64,000 nucleotides of DNA from Osmia lignaria lignaria (lineage: Eukaryota > Arthropoda > Insecta > Hymenoptera > Megachilidae). Position 1 is the stretch's first letter. Every line of letters begins with the position of its first letter. The notes beneath the pieces are model-generated. The model saw only the letters and a list, made by a program, of their open reading frames with translations. It did not search any database and had not been told where the DNA came from. Made by a program: the position numbers and the translations under genes. Of this stretch, positions 12,263 to 26,046 are shown one piece after another. The stretch lies in contig NC_135040.1 of assembly GCF_051020975.1 (NCBI RefSeq), forward strand, positions 4,395,501 to 4,459,500, read 5' to 3'.

Positions 12263-15200
12263 CGAGCGGGCCAAGATAAAAGTCCCTTTCGTTTCTCCAC
12301 GACGCTCGATCGACATCCGTGTGTCCCTTTTTTCGAACAGCGTTCATTTGCTCGGAAAACGTGATTACAGGTTCGTCGAATTCTAAACTACAAAACCGAC
12401 GATGGGAATTATAGTTGAAGAATCATTGGAAACATTCGAGGTGCCAGAGCATACGAATAGACGAATCGCCCTGGGACACGAGAATCTAGGAACAAACGAC
12501 GGGATACCGTGGCTGTAAAAACTAGCCAAGACGAATGAACACCATTTTTCCTTTAAGAAGCTCTTAAAACAAGTAGAGGGTCGACGTCCTTGCGAGCAGT
12601 GTCTCGAGTTCAACAGAGGGAACGTTAAATCATCAGATTGCCCCTGATTCGGTAAACGATGAGCTGTTTGTACATCAGATCGATGAGAAACGTCGTAACA
12701 TCGTTGAGAAAAATGTTGCTAATACGAAAGAGAGGCGAATCAGAGGGGAATTATAGGTATTATCTGCCTAACCGATTAACCCCTTTCGCGTTCGCCTGTT
12801 ATTTGCATAATTTTCATAATGCATTAGGCAAAGTGCATCGTGTGCAGGGATGAAATCAGTGACCAAATCAATGCAACGCTGATGCATCAGCATTATGACG
12901 GACTAATTAGCCAACTGTACATTTTAAACTTATGTGACATCGATAATTTTATGCATACGAATATTCAATGTCTCGTTGACCTGTGATTTTCGAAGAATAA
13001 AGGTGACAGAAAAGAAATTCGTGCGAACAGATTGCAACGTAATTCGGTGCCCATGGATTCACAGGAGAGGACAGTTTCCTGTAATAAATATCACGCGGAT
13101 ATTAACTTCCTTTAACCGGTCTAATCTCGAATATTAGCCCACTGCTCTGGGGGACACTATATTCGTAACGTGCTTCCCCTGAATCACGTGTACCGCGATT
13201 AAGTGGTAGAAACTAAACACGACCTCCCTTAAGGCTTTCAGTATCACGGTAAAGATAACCAACTTCCAACTATGATAACACACCAGCGTTATTTCCAACC
13301 ATTAATCATGACGTACATAAAATTTTCATGAAAAACCTTCAATTCATTATTCGCGATGTAATTTAATTAAATAACAAAACAAACGTGGTATTCGAATGAA
13401 TGATCATTAATATTTGGGAAAACGAACAGAGTTCCATTTAAACGATTCCCAGAGGATCGAAGATCGAACGCAACGCGCCAAACATTCGCTAACAAATACG
13501 TAAATCCTATTCGCGTAACACCTCGTAAATCACGCGTTAATATCTCCGTGAAAACTGGCCGCTAGCCAGCATTACAAAAAGTTCCCGGTTTTCTTCGAAT
13601 AAAGTCGTTTCCCGGCTTCGCTTTGCCGAACGTCGCGACGGTGCTTTCTGGATTCGCGATTCTTTCGAAGACAACACAGTTTTCTGGTGATACACTGGAA
13701 GAATTAGTGCAATATAAATTCTAATAACTTGAGTTTCAGGTAAAATTTCTCGACGCATTGAAATAGGAATTCCAACAAATTTCAGTATTTAATAAATCCC
13801 GGGTGCAATATTGCGAACGCCGGCTTTGGCACACGTCCCGAATTCGTTGAATGCCCGATCGCAAGAATACGCGCACGTATTTGCATCGTTCTATAGAAAA
13901 TCAGGAGATCCACTGTCGCGTTGTCGTTGGAAAACCGTGGCTTTTCTTCGAAGACGTAGGGCCGTTCTTCGGAGTTTGAGCGAGATTCAGGGTTGGAAAG
14001 AAACAAACTAGGCACCGGGTAAGAAAAATGTGCGCCAACCCTGGTCGGATAAAACAAGTTTACTTTAATCGCGAAACTTCCAACTCGCAGAAAGATAAAT
14101 AGCGTTTCGTTTGCGTCTTCCCTGTTGGATCGTTTAAAGGCAACCACCGCGTAAGAATTCTTCGACGATACAAAACGTGAGATCCGTTCGACGAGTTTCA
14201 TCGACGAGAATCGAGAAGGTATCGTCTTTGATCTTCGCTGGCTTCCGCAAATATCGCCAAAGTTTGCGACGGAATTGGATTTCTACAAAGAACCGTACTC
14301 CGCTTCCGCGCGAAAGATTCTCGAAGTAGAATAAAAATTGATAGCCATCCAGCTGTTAAACTTAACTTTGTCGATCGGAAGCTGATCCAATTTGGATTAA
14401 AGATGTTTTTCAGGGTTCGATTCGAAAGGGGTGAAGAAGTAAGGGAGGGAGGTACGAAGCGTGCCGAGGGCAGAGACGAAATGCAGCATCCCCTGGTGCA
14501 ATTAGAACTAATTGTAAAATATGGAAACTTCAGCGACAGAATGCAAACGGAAGACGTTGATTTACTTTCTCTCCTTCTTCTTCTTTTCTCTTTACCTTCG
14601 CGGAACAACGGAACGTGCCTTTTCCCAGGGAAAAGCTTCCGTAATTAATCATCGCCAAAGTCCTGAAACAAATTTCCCCAAAAAGCGTTCAACGAATTAG
14701 CGTGGCAGAAAGGCTGCTAGCCCCGATAACGCTACTTCCGCCCTCGCTGCAAGTGTAAAACTACTAATGAAAAGGCGGACGAGTAAGAAAATCCTGGACG
14801 AATGCCGGTGACAATGGAACGGTAAAGTGGGTCTCCCAGAGACACCCAATTCGTCCTTTCGCTTGGCTGGGGATTCCTGGCCCCCGCAAACTTCTCCGTC
14901 GTGTATACCTGGGCTAGTCGTGGAAGGATTCGAGGACAAAGTTCCATAGAAGTTTCATGGAAGATAGTCGAACCCAGACAGAGGGGTAGCTCCAAGTTAT
15001 TATCTGTTAGTAGCAGAAGGCTTTTCGATCTCTCCTTTTGCTTTCTCTTTACCGGAGCACGGTTTATGTCACGACGCAGCATTTCCGTTTTCTCCACCCT
15101 TGATCCTGATCCCTCTTCCTCTCCGTAAGATGATTAAATTTCCCAACCACCCTTAAAATACCTTTTCTTTTCCAAACGACTGACACTCTTTAATTTAATT

Positions 15201-18200
15201 AAGATTTTCTATTCACGCTCGAATTCGCGTGAAATATGAAACGAAACAGGTGGCACGTGCGTGCGGCCGGAAGTTGGATTCGGTTGCGAGAAGGTGAGCG
15301 CGAAATCCGCATCTATGGGCAAATGAATTTATAATGGGGAGCGGCAGATTCAACCGGCCAGATTTCCCATGCGACGTTTCACGTGGCCCGTTTCTAAACA
15401 CGGTTACAATAATTATTATTGCAGCCGACAGAATATGTATATCTATATATTCATATACAGATGTATATAAGTATGTATGTGTGCGTTTCGGTTCACGTGC
15501 CGAGACCTCGTGTACGGCCAAAGTGGAAAATTAATTAACCGCACGCGCGGATAATGAGGTCGACGTTATTTCAGATGTTTCGTCGAGTACGCCCTTTGGA
15601 AACGGGAAAAATTCTGACGAGCCGAGCCTGACGATATTCCTAACGGGTCGTTGACTCGCCCCTGTCACGAGTGCTCCGCTCGTGGATTTTTACAAAGACT
15701 CCTCTGTCAGCCAAGTCTTTCCCGTGCCACGCTCTTTCCACGCATTTATCGATCCGTCCTCAAGCATTCTATATTACGAACGATAAATGCTGAACATATC
15801 GCACGAGAAAATTCAATTTCTCCCACAATAGTCTCACGCTTGCTTGAAAGTAAATAGTTAAACAAGCACCCTGTTGGATCTCTTCTGAAAGCATACATGC
15901 ACGATTCGTGCTCTTCACCTGGACGGTTTGTTAGCAACTATTAAACCTTCGTGGCCCAGTTTTGGATAACAGGGTAGATTACTCTGGTAAATTTAACAAG
16001 TTGACCATCGGGATGGTTTCCGGTGGTGTAATTGAAAGATGAGAACGGTTCTACCTACAGTTTTATGTACCGTAATGTTTGCGGGTGGTAATAAAATAAT
16101 TGCCCATGGGGCTGTTGGTTCTGCCCAGGCGAAATTCCTTGCGGGACGGTTCAGAGTATAGGAAAAGTACGCAGGATCGTTGCCTGGACGTTTCTCCTTC
16201 CGAAAGAGATTCTCTTTCATAGCGGCGAACGAGGACACACCAGTCCCACGAGAGAATTTGATAACAATGACTCGTTTGCGCTCCATAAAGGAAAGCGGCA
16301 CTCGCAGGTGTGTATTCAAGCCTCTAGCTCCTTCTCTACGCTGCGTGTATGCAGTGTTTTCAGCCTTTGTTGATCGTAGATAAACGAGCTGCAAAGCTGT
16401 CGAGATTATCTCGAGCATGCCGCGACAGATCGATTAACGTTGCTCGCTGCGAACCGCCCCCTTGCCAACAGCAAGAACTTTGACGTATGGCTTCGAAATG
16501 GATTAACAGTATTACTTTCCATTAGAGTATTACTTTCAAAGACCACGTCGAACCACGTACGAATCTCATAAATGTCGTATCATTCAGAGATGCAATAAGA
16601 ATCGAACGATTTGGGAGTTGATTTTGCAAAACTCGGTCGGGAAAGTGAGAGGAATGAAAATTTCTTCGCGAGGAAAGACGCCTGCAGCTTCTTCGCTGTT
16701 TTCAGGCAGCTCGACAACCGAGCGGAATTTCCTTAGGGTCCAGGCAAGTGTCACTTCGTCAGACTTGAAGCTACCCTCCTGAAATTTCTATGTTCATGAC
16801 ACGGTTCGAATAAGAAATTGGGATTATCTTCGCTTAAATTCCAGGTGAAATTAAACAATCGTGACGAGGCAGGTGAGCGGTCATTAAGGATAATTAAAAT
16901 TTGAAGATAGCACAGGGATTTCCGTTTTCTTCACGAATTTTCAAAGTATAAAATGGTTATTAACGAACGAAGCACGCGTGGATCGATCGATTCGCTGTAA
17001 AACCGATTTGAGACGATCGAGGAGATTGCGATGGCGATGCGCGAGCTCACCAATAGCAACCCTCGAGTGCTATGTCAGCAAAGCGTGAGAACGATGAAAA
17101 GCACTGTGCAAGAACGATTCGTAGGAGATCCTCTGTCGATGCGGTTTTAGGCATTGGAACGGTATCGATTCCCTCTCTCTTCCTTTTTTTTTTTTTATCT
17201 GCCCCACTGTCTCGCCACCCCCTATATCGCCGCGACGACAGCTGCCAACTCTTCGAATATCGATGCCAGGACACGGTTCGAGGTGCCTTTGAGCCGTGTA
17301 TCCGCATTGTCTTCTCGTTGTCGCGTTTCCACGTCGTTAAGACGAATCAGAGGTCTCGGCATTCCTCGGGAACACGAAGTGGCACAAAACGGTGGTCTCC
17401 TTTCTCGGACAGCAACGATGCACTCACAGCTGCGCGAAATAAAAAGAGATTCCGCGTTTGTCCATCCAACGGGAGAGAGAATCGTCTGAAAGGGACGTTT
17501 ATTTTGTTCCGTTCGAAGATAAACAACCCTGTTACCGCAGCTGCCGAACGAATTCCTTCGTCGCAATCTCGTTAAGTGGCGACGCTATTGGCGTGTCGGT
17601 ATTAAGACGTAATGATCCCTAAATGGATTCCTTGAAAAGTAGAACAGCCTGGAATATTGACGGTCGTTGATTGATGCGCCGTAAACGGAACGAAAGCCGC
17701 GTTCCTTCCACCCCTTTCCTACGTTTTATTATCGCCATCCGAGGATGCCGGATGTGCCGCGTGTGGTGCACCCACGAAATCGATAAAACTATGGAAAAAC
17801 CTTTCAGATTTTAAGAGGTAGGTACAGGGGATCCGCTTTAAAACAAGAAAATCCTCTGAAACGTTCGAGCAATCTCACCACGGTTACGTCAATATTTATA
17901 AAGTTACGAAAGCGATTGCTTGGCTCGTTCCAAGAGAGCTTTTTAAACAGATTGCACTCGATGAATAACCGAGATTCAAAGTTCGATGGAGCAAGGTTCT
18001 TTGTTATCCCCCGAAGCCTCGCGCTAAGCCCCGAATTTATCACTGCCGCGATTCCAACGACGCGTTACGTTAATTGCATTAATTCTAGCGGGATGTGTGA
18101 CAAGCGGGAGAAAAAATCGTTGAACGGGCGACGTTTAACGACGGAACGGATCGAGTAAACGGTAACAAAGAGGATTCGCAGGGTTTTTCCTTCTCGCAGT

Positions 18201-19788
18201 TGGATGAAGCTGTTCGATCCGAGCGCTTCTCATCCATCTTAGTCCGCTGACTGCTTCCTCGCGTGCCTATGCACATTCTCGCGCTTTCACGTGCTCGGAA
18301 AGCGAGCTTAGAAATCCAACCGGCGGAATCGCACGATCTCCTCTAGTTCCCACGGACATTTTCATAGCCGTTCGACGGAAACGTCCGTCTTGATTCGACG
18401 AAAGAAAACGGTCACTGCGTTGCCTGTCAACAAATTTCTGCATAGGTGCAGAAACACCCTCCGTTCGAGAAAGAAACGCATATTCCAAGTGCAGCGTTTG
18501 TTTAAGCAACGAGTTAAGCAACAAATATTTTGTGGTTTTTAACTATTATTTTGTAGAGAATTCTGCTCGAATCTTTATAATCCGATCGATTGCAATTCGA
18601 AAATAGTGTCATCGGAGTACACAGCTGCGTTATGAATACATGAATACTCGATAAGGATCGACGGAATATTAATTAGAACAATGTTTGGTGTCTCTTATTT
18701 ATCGAGTGATTAATGATGCGGTGCTCGGAGGTTCATACGGTAATCTGAAATTTAAAACACATTCATTGTCGTGGAATTAACAGGCTCGCAGTAAATTATA
18801 AATTCTAACTTTTGCAACGATGTTTTATCAACCTTTCATAACTTTATGCCGCAAAAAAACAGTGGATTTGCATACTATGCTTTTTAGCACCGTGTAAACT
18901 ATATGTAACGATTAGCACGGCAAACTGAGCCGTGTAAAGAAAATTTAGTTGAACAAATTTTCCTCAACACGATTTATATACGCGAGCTTTTCATTTAAAC
19001 TTTACCCTTTTCATTTAAGAGAAAAGCATCCATCTAGACGTTGAAATATTTGAAAAGGCCTCGCGTGAGCAGCCACATTACTGCCGTGCCGCCTTTCATC
19101 GACACTTTTTACCTCGGCTGCAATCTTTCGATAGCATGGAACCACGTTTTCACAGTCTTCCGTGTAATCAGCTCTGAACCGGCTTTATCTTTGATCAAAC
19201 AAGATGCTTCGAGTTTCACCTGCTGCTCGAGATGCGTTTAAACATCGTCATGGAAAATTTAATTAACTCTCGTCTCGTCGAGATACGCTGGTGGACGATT
19301 GCTTTGAATATCCATATAAGCAACGCTGTTGTATCAGACAGAGTGACTAAGAGAGAGAGGTTCTGTACGGTATCCAAACATCGTAATTTACTGGACGGGT
19401 TGGTCTGCTATCTTTGTTAAATCATTCCTGAAAGGAAGACTAACAATAATTTCCTGCTGGCACGACTCTGTCGTTGCGATTATTAAAGCACAACCTAGCC
19501 GCCCGTTAATTTACCTTTGCACGTACGTATGCGTGCCACGGCGATGAGCTATGAATTATGGACAAGTAGAATAACCAGCGATTTCTCGGACGCTTGGACC
19601 GTACCGAAACGACTCACGTATCCGAATATCTCGTCCCTGTAGGATTAACAAACTGGAGAGACACGTATCTTCCGGTGATTTTTTCAGTAATCGTCTGCGA
19701 TTCAGATATTTGTTGCAGTGCTGGGGTTTATAAAGGAAATTGAAAATCAAATCAAAACTAGAGTAAGAAGTGTAATGTAATAAATTTT
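12263..19788. other. gene-free stretch with low-complexity DNA
   Basis: No exon is supported. An 18-bp direct repeat (AGTATTACTTTC twice) sits at 16508-16537, and a T run at about 17187-17198. An acceptor-like TTTTTCAG at about 14407-14414 leads into an open frame with a leucine run (LLSLLLLLFSL) that comes from a TTCTTC tract, so it was not called. Confidence 0.5.
15433..15484. repeat. AT/GTAT-rich microsatellite
   Basis: Imperfect TATA and GTAT repeats (ATATCTATATATTCATATAC, then GTATGTATGTGTG). Confidence 0.8.
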
Positions 19789-20098
19789 GTAACCCTTCGA
19801 CAGCGGACCATGGAGAGACTTCCAAGACAGAGAGAACTACAATTCTAATCTAATTCCGTACTTTATACTCTTTTCATTTTTGAAATGTTACACTCCTCCT
19901 TTTAATTTAATTTCGTATTTCTTTAAAAATTGCACATTTCATTTTAGATTAATTTAGGTCACGGTGGACCTAGGCTCTGCTCTTTATCATAATTATCTTT
20001 CGTGCCTCGAATACTTTTTGTTCCAGCTAGAATTATAATTTATTATGTAAGAAACGCATTATATTATGTTTTCTACTTTTTTCACGAAAAAGGGTTAA
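19789..20098 (+). mobile_element. small inverted-repeat element, copy 2
   Basis: About 310 bp. The right end (TTTTCTACTTTTTTCACGAA then AAAGGGTTAA) matches the family terminus. The right half from about 19900 aligns with copy 3 at 22.6-22.8 kb, sharing CATAATTATCTTTCGTG, TTTATTATGTAA and ACGCATTATATTA. The left end is different: TAACCCTTCGACAGCGGACC runs straight into the core at 19803. Copy 3 carries the same motif inverted inside it (CCGCTGTTCAAGGGTTAA). The left boundary is therefore uncertain, and the copy may be a truncated or recombined form. Confidence 0.65.
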
Positions 20099-20649
20099 TT
20101 AATTGCCGGGAGGCAAGAGCCCTTGTTTCGGTACATTTACCAAGGGTCGCGCGATCGATTCTTAAAAAGCAACAGGGCTCCATTAGTCGACAAAATACAC
20201 AAAAGTAACTCGTACTTTAGGAGATTGACGGGAGTTACGACGTATCCGGTATCAAGCGGAAGTCGAGGTAAATGGCCTGTAAAGAAGAGGCGAATTGAAA
20301 AGGGAAACAAGAGAGACGAGCTCCATTTCGGAATCGTTTGTCCAGATTTCGCGATTCCAAACAGTCGAAGAAGTTTTGAGACACGTTCAACGATTAAGAG
20401 GAATTAAGGACCCTCTTGAAGCTGCTTTTATCCCGATCGATGTTTTTTCACGGTAGACTTTCTTCGTCACCGGTGAACGATAATGACCGAACAACGTCGG
20501 GAAACAATGCCGTGGGCCGTATTCCATTGGCCTGGTTTTCAGCACATCGACTTTTATCGAGGAGAACAATTTGCTACTTTGTACTTTCAAAAACATTCTC
20601 TTCTTCCTTTCAGCGTTCCTTCCCTCGATCCAATCGACATCGTGGGAGG

Positions 20650-20937
20650 CTAATAATCCGCGGAATCATCGCTGATTATCGGTTGCACTTGTACGGAAAC
20701 ATAATGATTTTCCGTCGGCAAAATCGAACCCGAGTGATACACTTCACCGCTGACGTTTATTTTTCCACGATTTCTTTTATTACCAGATTCCTCCATAGGT
20801 TTCAATCTCACGGTACAAAAGCAATTTCTTCCGTCATTTGGATTTATTTCCAGGGTGTAATCACTGTGTATATACCAGCAACAATTCAATTCATTTATAT
20901 TCAAGGATTCGTCAGGAATCCAAACAAGATTGGTTCG
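20650..20937 (-). CDS. possible exon or pseudogene fragment, unrecognised
   Basis: A 95-codon open frame on the minus strand looks unusually protein-like: upstream LVWIPDESLNINELNCCWY, then DYTLEINPNDGRNCFCTVRL, then EVYHSGSILPTENHYVSV, ending ISDDSADY before TAG at 20650. A possible 3' splice site (TATATACACAG) would start an exon at 20863, and GGTAATAAA soon after could act as a donor. No ATG starts the frame; a TGA lies directly upstream at 20938-20940. The other strand carries a longer open frame (20416-20967) with poorer protein character. No family is recognised; an old pseudogene is as likely as an exon. Confidence 0.28.
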   Translation of the reverse strand, partial: RTNLVWIPDESLNINELNCCWYIHSDYTLEINPNDGRNCFCTVRLKPMEESGNKRNRGKINVSGEVYHSGSILPTENHYVSVQVQPIISDDSADY

Positions 20938-22330
20938 TCATCCGATAAAGAAGGAAGAAGAACGTAGCCAAGCATCTCAACGAAGCGGATAAAACGTTCT
21001 CAGTCGTGTACACTTGCACTCGAGAAGCTACGTAGGATGAGCGTAAGATCAGCAAGCCGGAGGCTGCTGATAGAGGCGGTCGGTTTGTGCCCTGAAATTC
21101 AAATATCTTCCATCGTTGCACTTGCTGCTTGCTCCACATAGCCGAAGGCTCGTCTACCAATCACGATATACCTCGAGCTGGCTTTTCCTGCTTCGCGTGC
21201 ACGTAACCCCCCCCCGTTCACATCCCGTCTATCTTTCTTTCTCTCTCGTCCCGTTTCCTGTTTACCTCTTCGAGTGCATCACCTCTGCACCCTATCAACG
21301 ACGCCGGCTGAACTTTCGCTTCCGTTTGTTTTTTCCTGTTTCCCCTAGCCGAAACTCTCGGAAAACTGGAGGGAATTAGCATTTAAGTAGAATTAACGAG
21401 AAAGGGCGAAGGTAAAATGAAGACGCTTGTTTCGTTTCTGTTAAATATTGAATTGTCCTTGTTTCCTTTTTTTCGGCAAGCCTCCACTTTAGTTACTTCC
21501 CCTTTAGGGTCTCCCAGAGATTTCCTACGCTTCTTTTCGGGATATTACACGTAATTTACTTTGCCAACGAAAGGTATCCGTGGAAGCTCGGTGTCTGGGG
21601 ATTTAAGCGGTTTACAGGAGAGAATATTCGTCGTGGGTGTGCTTAATGCTTGGATCAAGGCGCGCAAGAATCTGAGATCACCAGTATTTTCCTTCGGAAT
21701 TTCGATACACGCGAGGGCGTTTGTTTCAATCGAAAAGCGGCAAGATCGAGGGTCGGATAAGCATATAAGCACGGTCGTTAAGGTAATTAATAGCCAGGTT
21801 CGGTGGAAATTATTGCGAGCCTTTATATCTCGGCACCGTACGAAGGAGGCCAGCTCGCTACGAGGACGCGGGTATTTATTAAACCGGTCACGATATTTGT
21901 TCGAGCAAATATTACACGGTTTCGATGCTATCGTGCTTCCCTTCTGTCTCTGGTTCACGGTAACGATGCCAAGTTTTTTTTTTCTATTTTTTTTACGAGC
22001 CGTCGTTACGGATTCACCGAGGACGATCCGATTTCGCGGCTGCGAAACACACGCGAACAAAAGTGGCCAGAGTCGACCCCGATAGACGTTCCATTGATTA
22101 ATGCGTTCGCGCAGTTGTATCTCTCTTGAGGTACTTGCCGTTCGCGATTTTATTGTTCGCCAATCGCACGATTTTTCCCTCGAAAGAATGATTATTTTAC
22201 GGTTCGCCGCGGGTTGCTTATGTTCGTTACGATTTTTATGGCACGGTCGCGGTCTGATCGAGGACTGATAGGAAAAATCATATTTCTTTTATTGTTCGAT
22301 AAAATATACAGTTGTTGACTCTGTACAATG
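20938..22330. other. gene-free stretch
   Basis: Overlapping open frames on both strands at 21545-22085 (about 170 codons each) have no domain and cancel each other as evidence. A C run at about 21210 and T runs at about 21970-21990 are present. Confidence 0.55.
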
Positions 22331-22808
22331 TTGACCCTTTTTCTAAAGGAGTAAGAATTTTTTTCTTTATTTTCTCAATGATTTCCTGAGTAAGGAAAAC
22401 CTTTACCGGCGGTGCATGAGAAGTCCTAAGTGGTATTACCGAAAAGAAATTCAGAAATTTGTAAAAAATATAATACAATGCGTTTTTTAATTTTTAGACG
22501 GCGGACCACGGAGAGAGCCCCAATACGGCGGACCATGAAGAGAGCCATTTCATATTATTTTAATTTTCTAAATTTCACACTGTGCCTGTGAAAAATATTT
22601 TTCTGATACATGAAATTCTTTTCTTTAAAAATTATACCTGTATTTAACTTTAGATTAATATTCTTGTTTAAGTTACGATTACAGGCTCCGCTGTTCAAGG
22701 GTTAAATAATAAAATATAATTATCTTTCGTGGCTCGAACAGAATTATAGTTTATTATGTAAAATACGCATTATATTACATTTTCTACTTTTTTAAGAGAA
22801 AGGATCAA
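22331..22808 (+). mobile_element. small inverted-repeat element, copy 3 (two 27-bp cores)
   Basis: The longest copy, 478 bp. The left end TTGACCCTTTTTCTAAAGGA and the right end, read on the opposite strand as TTGATCCTTTCTCTTAAAAA, form the terminal inverted repeat. Two core units start at 22500 and 22527, exactly 27 bp apart (GGCGGACCACGGAGAGAGCC and GGCGGACCATGAAGAGAGCC). The right 220 bp align with copy 2. It contains an internal inverted end, CCGCTGTTCAAGGGTTAA, at about 22692, suggesting a nested or composite structure. No transposase frame is present, so it is non-autonomous. Confidence 0.8.
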
Positions 22809-25800
22809 TACACACGTTATACAAAATGGCGATGTAACATGCACCGTTCCATTTTCTTTGGAAATCAGTTGTATTTGAAAACTCATGGAATGACATCTGA
22901 CAATACGTATCCCTTTGTAATCGTAACAAAGTCTAGTACAAGCAAATGGATCGCTTTTGTTCGATCCAGCGTAAAAACCGACTATAAAAATATTATAACG
23001 TTTCAACGTTACGAGTTCCCAACCACTCTCGAGTCAATTTCACGAATAGTTCTCCGGGCATGTTACCTGGTATTCGTCGTTCATTAAACGTCAAACGTTT
23101 AAACTGCCACACGTCTGTCGAACATTTTCACAGAAAATTCTGAACAAAAATTGCATCATATTAACCGTGGAAATGAATTTCCTTTGAAATATTCCATTTC
23201 GTCGAATCGATTTGCGTTAAAAGCCGTCGTATAGAAAATCTGGTATCAATAGAGAGACGTGTCAGGCGAAAAGAATTAATGAATACCGAGGACATACATA
23301 CACTATATCATAGATTTCCTCTTCGGTTCATTAAGATCCTTCGAGATCACTTCGCTCGTTCCCTCGAACGTTAAGTTCCACTTCATTTCCTGCATCTAGG
23401 TAGTTCCATCTGCTTAGTGGGAAGACTGAAGTTTCGGTTTTAGTATCGAGCAATGCTCATCGAACGACCTCGCGGCAATTCAATAAGCGATGCTCCAGTT
23501 TTTCCTCGTATCAATAGCAAGCAAACCGTGAATTTCACGTGTTATCTATCTAGGCAGCCAGCTACTCAGGCTCTCCGGTTTTGCCAAGGAATTTCTGACG
23601 AAATATTCATCGACAGCTCGGATAGTTTAATGGTTAGATTAAATTCTTTCTCATCGTTCTGGGATATATCGGCGGTCAACGATAAAGTGACCATAATGTT
23701 TCGCGCGGGAAAAATGAATTTTTGCTATTCGGATATCGACGCTTTTTTGCTGACCCATCTTCGATAGATGGCATGGATGAAATTGGAAATTTTTCATGTA
23801 GATTACCCCGACACGAGGCACACGATCTCGCCCACGTTTTTACACCTTTCATCCCCCCCACAGCTACTTCTTATATCTTACCCTACTTTCAGATATTACT
23901 TCTGCGATTGACACGCTTTACCTTTGTCAAGAATGTCGTAGGGTCGGGAGCGTCGTAAAAAATGAATCGAGATATTCTTTGCCTCGTGAAATCTTGTTCC
24001 CTCTTTTCTATCGATCTTACCCCTTGTCTCTCCCTTTCCCGGCAAAAACCTGAATTCTCCTCCGGCTTCTCGTATCTCGCAAAAATGTAACTGCCTGACG
24101 ACGTCTGCCTCTTATACACACCGCGTGCGTCTAGCAAAGAAATTGCTATTACACCGTTTCTGTGTCGGAAAAACTATCAGACCGATGAAATCATGGAAAA
24201 GTAGGATAATAGAGAAAAAGGTGTAAAAGTTGAAATTGATTTCTCTTCGAGGTTCAAATAAGTTTCGAAAATAGGACCGGCACTGTTTCCAGAGGAAACA
24301 TGCAGTTCGATTTAGTTGTAAAACACAGGATTTATACAAAAATCAATACGACACCCTTTGCTGTTTGCATTTCAACAAAAATTGATGTTTCACGCAAAGA
24401 GCTTAGAATCCTTTTTCGCTATTCCGTTTCGCGTCCTTTAGTTGTTAAAAAAAGCAGGAAAAGGTATCAAAGTCTCATTCGTCAACGTTCAACGTGTGTA
24501 TTTAACCTTTCATACCGTTCCCGCCAGACGCGTGGTTACATTTTGCGGTGCGAATTTACACAGACAAAGAGGCGCGTAAAGAGGAAAAGGATAAGAGTAA
24601 AGTCCTCTTTCCATATTTTCTGGGAATACGCTAGGCACGAGTACGCGGTCATAATATTAGGTAAAAGCTCGCGAAATTGCATTTTCGGTTCGCCCTTGTT
24701 CCGGGCTACCTGCCGCAGTAAATCGGATTTTCGGATTTGCTAGATGCATGCACTCAAAGAGTTCAGTCGAATCATACTCAGACTGGAAAAAGCCGTCCCT
24801 GTCTGTTATTGAATATTTAATGTGGATTTACCTGTGCGTGTACGTGTCCACGTAAACATTACCTGACTTAATGAACGTATCCAGAAATTTCATTTCACTC
24901 AAACGAAATGCGTTATGGAAAAATAATCTCCGGCTATCGTTGAATCGTACATTTCGATCGTATTAATTATTCCATAAGCAAAGCCTCGGTACTCGATTCT
25001 GGAAAGTAAAATAATTACGACGAATCGATGATTTTGCAAGACTGCTTGAAAATTTGTTAAGCTTTAAAATTGCTCCAAGCAGCTCTTTAATTAAAACACT
25101 CGATGATCTGGTGAAGATGTAATTTTTCATCGCTACGCGTTTCACCGAAAACTTTACCTCGTCATGAAATTTTGATGCCTCTCGCCATGCAGCCTGGCAT
25201 TTCCTGTTAATATTTCGCCAGCTTGTAATTTGCAATCCACCCTGGCCGCCGGAAAATCCTCGTGTCGAAAGGGTTCGTCTTTCTTCGTCGACTTTTTTCC
25301 CTCCCTTGGGATCACTGGCTGCGACTGTCGACGTTCCGGCTGATTCGAATTCGAATTTTTTCTCTGGAATATCAATTCGAACGGGAATATTTGATATCGA
25401 GCAGAGACCAGGAACAAAGTGCGATCCAGTTTTACACGGAGTAAACCAAGAATCTTCGAATTCGTTGGCCGCGTTGACCCAGCCCTTGATAATTCACCGG
25501 TTTTCTTTTATTTTCCCATCCTTTCCTTCGTTTCGCCGCGAAATGGAACGAAGGCGCTTTCGTTTCGAATGCACGATTCCCGTGCAGCCGGAATACACCG
25601 GAATTCCTACGTGCCTGGAAAGATTTTTACCATTCACCGTTTCGCTTTAATTTCCCACACGCAACATCGAATTTATACGACGGAATATCTAACGCGGTTA
25701 ACATTCGAGAGTAATTGCTATCCCGCTTAATAACCAGAGCCCCGATCCCTCGTGGATGAAATTTTTGGGGCAAAGTTACTGTACTGCACGGAATTGCGTG

Positions 25801-26046
25801 GCCACGAAACGCCAGAAAACACGGCTTCCCAGACATCTTTATTAAAGAAGGGAAAAAAGATGTTAAGTTTACATGGAAACTGTTGATCAAAGTACGGTAA
25901 CGAGAACATCCTCTGAAACGGAAGGCGGTTTCGCTGTTTGTCTGTATGAGAGCTAGGTGAAATTATTCTTTGCAAACTCGAAGTCTTCTTAATCCAAACT
26001 CATTAACATCCGGCTGCTTTTACCATCGCGAATTGGCTGCCTTCTG
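22809..26046. other. gene-free stretch
   Basis: No exon, RNA gene or repeat is supported. Open frames up to about 147 codons (24300-24743) have no recognisable domain. Confidence 0.55.

Noticed and set aside
14403..14648. Frame with a leucine run after TTTTTCAG
   Set aside because: The leucine run comes from a CTT/TTC tract, not from a believable membrane segment; no donor or partner exon.
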